NCBI GenBank assembly: GCA_016290335.1
Contig: JAEETM010000041.1
Coordinates: 1-31,511 of the forward strand
DNA from: Treponema sp.
GTDB taxonomy: Bacteria > Spirochaetota > Spirochaetia > Treponematales > Treponemataceae
Direction: 5' to 3'
DNA length: 31,511 nt
Positions 15,523 to 22,564 of this stretch are shown here, piece after piece. Below the pieces are notes generated by a model. That model saw nothing but the letters and a program-made list of their open reading frames with translations. It did not search any database and had not been told where the DNA came from. The position numbers were made by a program, and so were the translations under genes. How positions within the stretch are numbered: the first letter of the stretch is position 1; each line of letters opens with the position of its first letter.

Positions 15523-16930
15523 TATCTTTTTCTTTTACCATTCGAATACCCTTAATACCATAATACCGGGCAAACGCAACATTTCTCCACTCGTTTTCAT
15601 CCTCTGACAATTCATAAGAAATAGTGTGGAGCGCCGTATAAAGACTTTCATTGTCGAACGGTTCTGTCATCGCTTCGACTGTAATCACAGAATCTCTTTT
15701 ATCATTACTGATATTATTCACAACAGACAATAACTTTTCTACGTATACATAACCACAATAGTAATATCGAAATGAAAAGCCTGCAGTAATAATAAAAAAC
15801 ACAAGGCTTAAGCAAAACAGGAATTTCTTTGCGCTTTCCTGAATCAGTAATACATCATATTCTTTCTGGATTCGCAATAAAATACCCGCCCCCGCAATCA
15901 GATACAGCAGTCCGGAAAAACCGCTGCGAGGAGGAAATCCCGGCGAAAAAAGCATCACCCCGGTCATGCAGAATCCGGCCACAACCAAAATCTTAACAAG
16001 CAAAACTTCTTTTTTTATCACCGGATTGTTGTTGCTTATTTTTCTGATTGTAAACAAAGAACGAAGCACGAAATACCATAAAAGAAACTGCAGCACATAA
16101 ATCAGCATCATCATTGACAAATGCTCCTGCAGCCCGGTCAGAAAATGCCAGTCTGACTGTGACGAGGAGAGCCTGTTATAATTGCCGGGCGCAAATATCA
16201 GCAACGCATAACCGGTTACAAGTCCGATAAACCCGGAGACCATCCAGCTTTCCAGGGTATCATGCTTTTTGCAAAAACAAATAAACACCGCTAAAATCAG
16301 AATAATCCAGCAAACGCTGTTTTCGTTCGTCCAGCCGGCTAATATTCCAAAGACAAGCGTAGCTGCAATACCGGCCGATTTACTGTCGGGCCGGGTCTTT
16401 TCGTCACAGTGATAATATTTATTAAAATAAGGTATCAGGAAAACAAGCAAAATCACATTGGTCCACAAATAATTACATGAACCTATAATCCATAAGAATA
16501 CAACGCCAAAACCGGGTGTACAGGCCCATAACAGAAAGAATATCCAGATAATGGTACGAGAATCAAACCGAAAACTGATTTTCCCCTTATTAATGCACCA
16601 ATATAATTCAAAAACCAATAAAACGCTGATTAATGTGTTGGCAATATTAAAAAGTGCTTTGCCCTTCCATAAAAAAAACTGCGCCAGCACATGAGCAACA
16701 GTTCTGCCACCCCATGTAAAATAATGTGACCACTGTGAACGGAATAAATCCTGCCAGCTTGCAACCCGGGAAACATTCTGCGGCAACGGTTCATAGATTG
16801 ACTGTCCTGTCCAAATAAAAGAATAAACATAATCATCCCCAAAGCTAATCGGAGACAGGAAATTAAAGATAAACATAAAAATAAAAATTGCAAAGATAAC
16901 AAGCCAGCTCTTTTTATTATTCATAAGCAT
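15497..16930 (-). CDS. DUF6056-like multi-membrane protein, GT-C-like (paralogue 2)
   Basis: The 477-residue protein is the closest relative of its downstream neighbour: SFGDDYVYSFIWTGQS with D32-D33, SQWSHYFTWGGRTVAHVLAQFFLWKGKA, GSCNYLWTNV, GWTNENSVCWIIL, FAPGNYNRL and the C-terminal NVAFARYYGIKGIRMVK. The pair probably arose by tandem duplication. The predicted topology places the Asp pair and the C-terminal soluble segment outside the cytoplasm. A role as a glycosyltransferase using a lipid-linked sugar is inferred. Its start codon directly follows the stop codon of the GT2 gene, so the two are probably translationally coupled. Confidence 0.8.
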   Translation of the reverse strand: MLMNNKKSWLVIFAIFIFMFIFNFLSPISFGDDYVYSFIWTGQSIYEPLPQNVSRVASWQDLFRSQWSHYFTWGGRTVAHVLAQFFLWKGKALFNIANTLISVLLVFELYWCINKGKISFRFDSRTIIWIFFLLWACTPGFGVVFLWIIGSCNYLWTNVILLVFLIPYFNKYYHCDEKTRPDSKSAGIAATLVFGILAGWTNENSVCWIILILAVFICFCKKHDTLESWMVSGFIGLVTGYALLIFAPGNYNRLSSSQSDWHFLTGLQEHLSMMMLIYVLQFLLWYFVLRSLFTIRKISNNNPVIKKEVLLVKILVVAGFCMTGVMLFSPGFPPRSGFSGLLYLIAGAGILLRIQKEYDVLLIQESAKKFLFCLSLVFFIITAGFSFRYYYCGYVYVEKLLSVVNNISNDKRDSVITVEAMTEPFDNESLYTALHTISYELSEDENEWRNVAFARYYGIKGIRMVKEKDNDEKNENR

Positions 16931-17881
16931 TTACTTCTTTCCCGGGAAAATCTTATTCCCATTATATTCGCTGACGAGATAGTCCGGTCTTCTTTTAGAT
17001 TCATAAAAGATACGTCCTACATATTCGCCTATAATCCCCAATACAATCAACTGGATGCCACCCATAAACAGAATAATGGAAATCATAGACGGATAACCGG
17101 CAACCGGATCGCCAAATAACAATGTTTTTGCAATTACAAAAACCAAATAGATAAAAGCAATAGACGAAATGATGATTCCCAATATGGAAGCAAGCCGCAA
17201 CGGCGCAACAGAAAAAGAGGTGATACCGTCAACTGCCAAACCGAATAATTTTAAAAAATTCATTTTAGAATTGCCTGCCGCCCGTGGTTCCCGGTCAAAC
17301 AACAACTCCTTTTTATTATAGCCTATCCAGCTGAACAAACCTTTTGTGTAACGTTGCCGTTCCCGAAGCGAACAAAGGGCATCCACCGCCTGCCGGTCAA
17401 GAAGCCGGAAATCCCCCACGTCAGAAGGGATATCAATATCTGCAAATTTTTGCAGAATACGGTAATACCAGTGAGCGCTTGCTTTTTTAAACCACGTTTC
17501 TCCTGCACGGCTCCGGCGGCGTGCATACACATCGTCATACCCCTTTTCCCACTCTTCAACCATCTGCTGTATCAGTTCTGGAGGATCCTGCAAATCCGCA
17601 TCTATTAAAATTACTGCATCTCCCTCCGCAAAATCCAGTCCCGCCAGCATTGCATTTTCCTTGCCAAAATTGCGGGAAAGGCTGAGATAAGAGACCATCG
17701 GATCATTTTTATGCAGCTCCTTCATTTTTCCCAGAGTATTATCCCTGCTTCCGTCATTAACAAGCAGAATCTGGAACCTGTACCGATTTAACCGGTTTAT
17801 TATATTTTGCAAACGTTCATAAAGAAGATCCAGGCTGTTTTCTTCATTGTAACAGGGAACTATAATTGTTATTAATTTCAT
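16931..17881 (-). CDS. Polyprenyl-phosphate glycosyltransferase, GT2 (GtrB/DPM1 type)
   Basis: The 316-residue protein is a GT-A family 2 enzyme: N-terminal IIVPCYNEENSLDLLYERL, D43 in LLVNDGSRDNT, the LSRNFGKENAMLAGLDFA segment and the D94-A-D96 metal motif in LIDADLQDPPE. Two C-terminal membrane helices (about 230-300) end in GIIGEYVGRIFYESKRRPDY, typical of the GtrB/ArnC/DPM1 group. The reaction is transfer of a sugar from a nucleotide donor to undecaprenyl phosphate on the cytoplasmic face. The sugar cannot be read from sequence. It is the only enzyme of this type in the operon and would supply the GT-C-like proteins around it. GAGG lies eight bases upstream of the start. Confidence 0.92.
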   Translation of the reverse strand: MKLITIIVPCYNEENSLDLLYERLQNIINRLNRYRFQILLVNDGSRDNTLGKMKELHKNDPMVSYLSLSRNFGKENAMLAGLDFAEGDAVILIDADLQDPPELIQQMVEEWEKGYDDVYARRRSRAGETWFKKASAHWYYRILQKFADIDIPSDVGDFRLLDRQAVDALCSLRERQRYTKGLFSWIGYNKKELLFDREPRAAGNSKMNFLKLFGLAVDGITSFSVAPLRLASILGIIISSIAFIYLVFVIAKTLLFGDPVAGYPSMISIILFMGGIQLIVLGIIGEYVGRIFYESKRRPDYLVSEYNGNKIFPGKK

Positions 17882-17883
17882 AA

Positions 17884-19320
17884 TTAATCCTCTTCTTCCA
17901 ACCGTATGGCTTTAATTCCATAATATAATGCTACGTCTACATTGATCCACTGATTCTCATCAGAAGTTAATGTATTAATTCTTGGAAGATGCCCACCTGT
18001 CAGTAAATTAGTAAATATAAAATCATCTAATGGATAGGGAGAGTCTTTAACAATTAACACGCTTGCATCAGGGTTCATTTTTGCACCTTCTATTTGTGAT
18101 AACATAATTTTCGATTGAATGTGATGAAGGTTGTAAAAATACACTGAAGTAATCAACGTGCACAATGTATATGCAACTGCTGTCAATGATAATATTTTTT
18201 TTAGAACAGGCGGGATATCGTGTGGAAAATTATTAGAGCACTTAATACTATGAACAATTCCCGCCGATATTATTATAAAAATTAAACTTGGGAAAGTACT
18301 CCTATACCGGAACTCTGGCGAAAAAATCATTACAAGCATACTCAAAAAACTCATAAGAAAATAAAAACGAGCTAACTTGAGTAATATTCTATCATTCTCG
18401 CAAAAAGAAATTGAACGAAACGAAACAAGATTCTTTACAACATAGAAGTAGATAAAAATTCTAATGTAAAACATAATTGTAAATGTTAGCACATTCTGTT
18501 TAAGTCGTTCTATTCCTTCTACAATCTCTCCAACCTGTAAAAGCGTCAAGTATCTTACATAATTTCCAGGCGCAAAAACCAGTAAGGAATAGCCTAACAA
18601 CATTCCAAAAATACTAACAAACATTATTTGTTTTTTATTCTTTTCACAAATATTGTCAGTAATTATAAAATAACTCAAAAAAGCAATCACAAAACAGGGT
18701 ACATTTTCATTTGTCCATCCAACAATAACGCTGAATACGAACATTAACAGTCCCTTGATAACTTTTGTTTCGCCGCAGACACACTCCTGTTCCTTCGGAA
18801 AAAAGTAAATACGCTCATAAAGCAATAAAAAAGCCAACATCAAAACCATAGTCCATAAATAATTACACGATAATGTTAGCCATGTATAAATGTCACCCAA
18901 GTAGAAAGAAAAAATCCAAACAATACAAAAAACCACCAAAATATCTTTCGGTTTAAAATCAAATGTAATATTCCCCTTGTCTATAATCCATTTTATCTCT
19001 AAAAGCATTATAACAAATATACCCGCATTGAATATATTAAAATATTGTTTTCCCCACCACAAAAAGGTTTGAGCAAAAATATGAGCAATTGTACGCCCGC
19101 CCCATGTAAAATAATGATTCCACTGCGAATATAATACATCATAAAAGCTCTTAACCCTTACTGCATCTTCTTGCAATGGTGTAATAATAGAATTACCTGT
19201 CCATATAAACGAATAAATATAATCATCAATAATCAAAGGAGTGCAAAAGTTAAAATACCACATCAATAGAAAAATCAAAAACAGCACAATAAAATTTAAT
19301 TTTCTATTAGAAAGACTCAT
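17884..19320 (-). CDS. DUF6056-like multi-membrane protein, GT-C-like (paralogue 3)
   Basis: From the ATG at 19320 the protein is 478 residues, the same length as paralogues 1 and 2. That start has AAAGGG eight bases upstream, whereas an in-frame TTG at 19359 has none. Shared motifs: IDDYIYSFIWTGNSI with D32-D33, SQWNHYFTWGGRTIAHIFAQTFLWWGK, GWTNENVPCF, FAPGNYVRY and C-terminal NVDVALYYGIKAIRLEE. Sequence divergence from paralogues 1 and 2 is larger and the gene is clearly more A+T rich than GT2 next to it. It precedes GT2 with only two bases between. Confidence 0.8.
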   Translation of the reverse strand: MSLSNRKLNFIVLFLIFLLMWYFNFCTPLIIDDYIYSFIWTGNSIITPLQEDAVRVKSFYDVLYSQWNHYFTWGGRTIAHIFAQTFLWWGKQYFNIFNAGIFVIMLLEIKWIIDKGNITFDFKPKDILVVFCIVWIFSFYLGDIYTWLTLSCNYLWTMVLMLAFLLLYERIYFFPKEQECVCGETKVIKGLLMFVFSVIVGWTNENVPCFVIAFLSYFIITDNICEKNKKQIMFVSIFGMLLGYSLLVFAPGNYVRYLTLLQVGEIVEGIERLKQNVLTFTIMFYIRIFIYFYVVKNLVSFRSISFCENDRILLKLARFYFLMSFLSMLVMIFSPEFRYRSTFPSLIFIIISAGIVHSIKCSNNFPHDIPPVLKKILSLTAVAYTLCTLITSVYFYNLHHIQSKIMLSQIEGAKMNPDASVLIVKDSPYPLDDFIFTNLLTGGHLPRINTLTSDENQWINVDVALYYGIKAIRLEEED

Positions 19321-19370
19321 ATTCTTACCCTTTACTCTACAAGAAATACAAATACTCAATAATTATTAAA

Positions 19371-21080
19371 TTATCCTATAAACCGATTCCAATATTTATT
19401 TTTACGTACAAGATAAGCAAAAATAAGAAATCCTAATGTTGAAAACAACGATATATAATCTGCAACAGCGAATAATGGCAATCCCTTATACCATATTTTA
19501 ATTTCTCCGGACCCTTCAGTCAATGTCAGTTGCATCATATGGTTGTCACTTTCTTCAATGCTAACTGCCCTTCCCGTGTTGTCTGTAGCAATATAACCCG
19601 GGTAATTGACCAAAGGCAATATAATTTTTGAAATATTCTTAGCTTTGTAAGAAAATGATATATTGGTTGCACTCTTACTGTAATTACTGATTATCCCATC
19701 TGAAATATAACAATCTCCTCGTTCTAAAAGTTTTTGTTTATCAATGTCATTGTACAGATAATCTGTATCAGAAGCACTAGTTATCCTTTCCCAAAAGATT
19801 TTCTTTGTCGGCATGTTCCAATCCGGTATTGAAGATATTGGAGCAAGATTACTAAAGGCTATTAAACTTGTAAGACAAATCAAAAACACGCTTAACACCA
19901 AATAGCCATTCGGTTTCCTTTTCTTTCCTGATAAAAACTTATGAATACAAATCCCGCCGGGAACACATAAACACAATGTTGAAATGCCTAAAAATCGCCA
20001 AGGGAACTGCATTGTTTGAAAAAATTGTTTGAGTAAAGAAAACAAATCCCATGGGAACGCAAGATCTGCCATAAAAAGAAATAAGCAACCCGCTAAAAAA
20101 TAATTCATATATAGTTTGGTCAATAAGAATTCTTTTTTAATCTTTATTTGAAACTTGCCTAAAGCTTTACCCGATTTTGAATTTAAACCGCGTAACATTT
20201 TCGGAAGAAAAAAATAAACCGAAACAAACAGCCAGAAATTCCATGCCAGAAAGAACCGGAACAGTACAATTGTCGGCCAGCCCTGTTCGGCAAAACCATC
20301 AACGAAATCCATAGTTATCGGCACATTTTTATAAAACAACAAAAACGGTATGATGAAATGCGCATTTAGCAGAAATACTGTTATAGTTATCACAAGTATC
20401 CGATAAAACTGCCTTAACGAAATATTTTTATAATGCACTATCAAACAAAATAAACCAAATAACACCAGTGCTACACTGCACAACACATGCGACTGAATCA
20501 CTGCAGAAATCGCCAATATCCCCCATACACAATCTTTCACCTTAACTTTTGACTTTGCTACTAAAATTTCAATACTTGCTATTGCCAACGGCATAAAAGA
20601 AAGACCTAACAATTCACCTATAGCACTTCGGATATATGCGTCCATTAAGTAATAGCCAGAAGAAATATATAGTAGTGTACAAAAGAAACCAATATTTTTA
20701 GATTTTGTCAGTAACGAAAAGCCAAACCAGGATGAAAAAATCCCGAATAAAAAAATAACAGCAATAAATATATTATAGCAAATTTCAACGGGCATCCCTA
20801 TCAACTTTAATATAGCAGGTATATAGAAAAACAGACTTGGATAAAATATTCCTACCGGGGCACCCCAAAACTGTACGTCATCAGCGTACATTCGCACAAG
20901 AAAAACACCGTTTTTTATTGCTTCAGCAATATTTAAAAACCTGGTGATGTGAAACACACAATCATGACCCGGTATTATATTTGTATCAATTAATGGAATA
21001 ATTAAAATTAACCAGGTCACCATCAAAAATAAAACATAACGTAGCTTTTTGTCAAAAAAATTAATATTTAAAATATTCAT
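19371..21080 (-). CDS. PTPS-related/YfhO-like membrane protein (GT-C-like)
   Basis: The 569-residue protein has about 12 hydrophobic segments and a C-terminal extracytoplasmic beta-rich part with ISKIILPLVNYPGYIATDNTGRAVSIEES, followed by a final helix. The first loop reads IIPGHDCVFHITRFLNIAEAIKNG, followed by FWGAPVGIFYPSLFFYIPA. This is the pattern of the so-called 6-pyruvoyl-tetrahydropterin synthase-related membrane proteins, which are large GT-C-like proteins of cell-surface glycan loci despite the name. The donor is probably a polyprenyl-linked sugar; acceptor unknown. Its start overlaps the upstream paralogue's stop by four bases (ATGA), showing translational coupling. Confidence 0.8.
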   Translation of the reverse strand: MNILNINFFDKKLRYVLFLMVTWLILIIPLIDTNIIPGHDCVFHITRFLNIAEAIKNGVFLVRMYADDVQFWGAPVGIFYPSLFFYIPAILKLIGMPVEICYNIFIAVIFLFGIFSSWFGFSLLTKSKNIGFFCTLLYISSGYYLMDAYIRSAIGELLGLSFMPLAIASIEILVAKSKVKVKDCVWGILAISAVIQSHVLCSVALVLFGLFCLIVHYKNISLRQFYRILVITITVFLLNAHFIIPFLLFYKNVPITMDFVDGFAEQGWPTIVLFRFFLAWNFWLFVSVYFFLPKMLRGLNSKSGKALGKFQIKIKKEFLLTKLYMNYFLAGCLFLFMADLAFPWDLFSLLKQFFQTMQFPWRFLGISTLCLCVPGGICIHKFLSGKKRKPNGYLVLSVFLICLTSLIAFSNLAPISSIPDWNMPTKKIFWERITSASDTDYLYNDIDKQKLLERGDCYISDGIISNYSKSATNISFSYKAKNISKIILPLVNYPGYIATDNTGRAVSIEESDNHMMQLTLTEGSGEIKIWYKGLPLFAVADYISLFSTLGFLIFAYLVRKNKYWNRFIG

Positions 21081-22525
21081 TTTATCAACTTAATGCCTTC
21101 AATTCTGTAATATTTAGAAAATACCTTATTTGTATCGCTATAGTTTTCATCCAAAACAGTCATATCGAATATATGTGCTCCACACCAAATTCCAGCTGAC
21201 GCACCAATAATACTATTAATTGTAATTATAGTTTCATTTTTTAAAGACGGGTACGGCATTGGTAATACTTCTAAAACTGCATGAGAATGACTAATGTTTT
21301 CCTTTTCTATAGTTTGCAAAATAATACTCCAGTGACGCCAATTTTCATAATTCCAGCAGACAGAAACTAACATAGTAACTACAAGATAGACAGTACCTAT
21401 TGTTTTTAAAAATAGCTTAGCATCATTACTCACTATTTGTATCTTTGTTTTTTCCATTGCTCTTATCAGGGAAGATGCAGAAACAATCAATAAGACCAGC
21501 GTTACAAATGATGGCCGTGCCCCAGAATACTTAAGAACAAACAAAAACAAAACAGTTCCCAACGAAATCAGAAAACTTATTTTTGCTAAACCTAAATTTT
21601 TATAAGCTGAAATACTGCGCTCTGTTATTTTGCTTTGCTCACATTTTCGTCTGACAAAAAAGCTAATAATAAAATGCCATAAAAATGAATGAAAACAAAA
21701 AAGAACTAAAGCAAAAATAATTTTGTAAACCAATAGTTCCGAATTCATAAATACATATTCTGCCTGGTCATCTGCAACAAGCCTTGCAAAATTTCCAGGT
21801 GCTAAAATCAGCAGAGAATACCCCAAGACCAAACCAACCAGACCAAAGATTTGCCAAGATTGCAAACAATTTTTCTTTTTACACAAAAACAACCAATATG
21901 CCAACGCCATTATTATCCAACAAATCAGCATTTCTCTACTACAACCTGTTACGACACCTCCTAAAAACATACCTATACTGAAGATAAGCTTTTCGGAATT
22001 ATGCTTTGTCTCATCAAAATAATTCTGGACATAAGGGAGTAAAAAAGCGAGCAGAAGCACCATCATCCATAAATATTCACACGAACCGGAAAGCCACAAA
22101 AATACATCTACAAATACCATATTGAAGGTCCACAAAGAAAAAAATATCAACCCAATATACTTATAATCAAACTCAAATGCAATATTTCCCTCATGTGAAA
22201 TCCAGTATATTTCCATTATCAGTAATACTGACATAAATGCATTAACAAAATTAAAATATTCTTTCCCCCACCATGCAAACACTGTCATTAAAGTTTGACC
22301 AGGTAAACGGCCTCCCCAAACAAAATAATAAGCCTTTAAAGAATTGTAAACATCAAAAATGCTGGATACCCTTTTTGCATCTTTCGGTAAGGTTCCATTA
22401 ATACGCACCCCCTCCGGCCAGACAAAAGAAATAAAATAATCATCAGAAAGTAGAGGAGTCATTACATTCAATATATACATAAAGAAAAAAATGAGAAATA
22501 AGAGTATAATACCTTTTCTTTTCAT
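21077..22525 (-). CDS. DUF6056-like multi-membrane protein, GT-C-like (paralogue 4)
   Basis: This is the most diverged of the four paralogues, 482 residues from the ATG at 22525 (a TTG at 22537 is an alternative). Shared positions: LLSDDYFISFVW with D28-D29, YYFVWGGRLPGQTLMTVFAWWGKEYFNFVNAF, GSCEYLWMMVLLLAFLLPY, LAPGNFARL and C-terminal VFSKYYRIEGIKLIK. The GWTNEN motif is altered to GCSREM. The conservation of the acidic pair and of both ends argues that the four proteins share a fold and chemistry but differ in specificity. It is 40 bp downstream of the YidC-fusion gene. Confidence 0.78.
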   Translation of the reverse strand: MKRKGIILLFLIFFFMYILNVMTPLLSDDYFISFVWPEGVRINGTLPKDAKRVSSIFDVYNSLKAYYFVWGGRLPGQTLMTVFAWWGKEYFNFVNAFMSVLLIMEIYWISHEGNIAFEFDYKYIGLIFFSLWTFNMVFVDVFLWLSGSCEYLWMMVLLLAFLLPYVQNYFDETKHNSEKLIFSIGMFLGGVVTGCSREMLICWIIMALAYWLFLCKKKNCLQSWQIFGLVGLVLGYSLLILAPGNFARLVADDQAEYVFMNSELLVYKIIFALVLFCFHSFLWHFIISFFVRRKCEQSKITERSISAYKNLGLAKISFLISLGTVLFLFVLKYSGARPSFVTLVLLIVSASSLIRAMEKTKIQIVSNDAKLFLKTIGTVYLVVTMLVSVCWNYENWRHWSIILQTIEKENISHSHAVLEVLPMPYPSLKNETIITINSIIGASAGIWCGAHIFDMTVLDENYSDTNKVFSKYYRIEGIKLIK

Positions 22526-22564
22526 CAAATAGCCCAACTTTCAAAAACCAAATATTGAAATATT

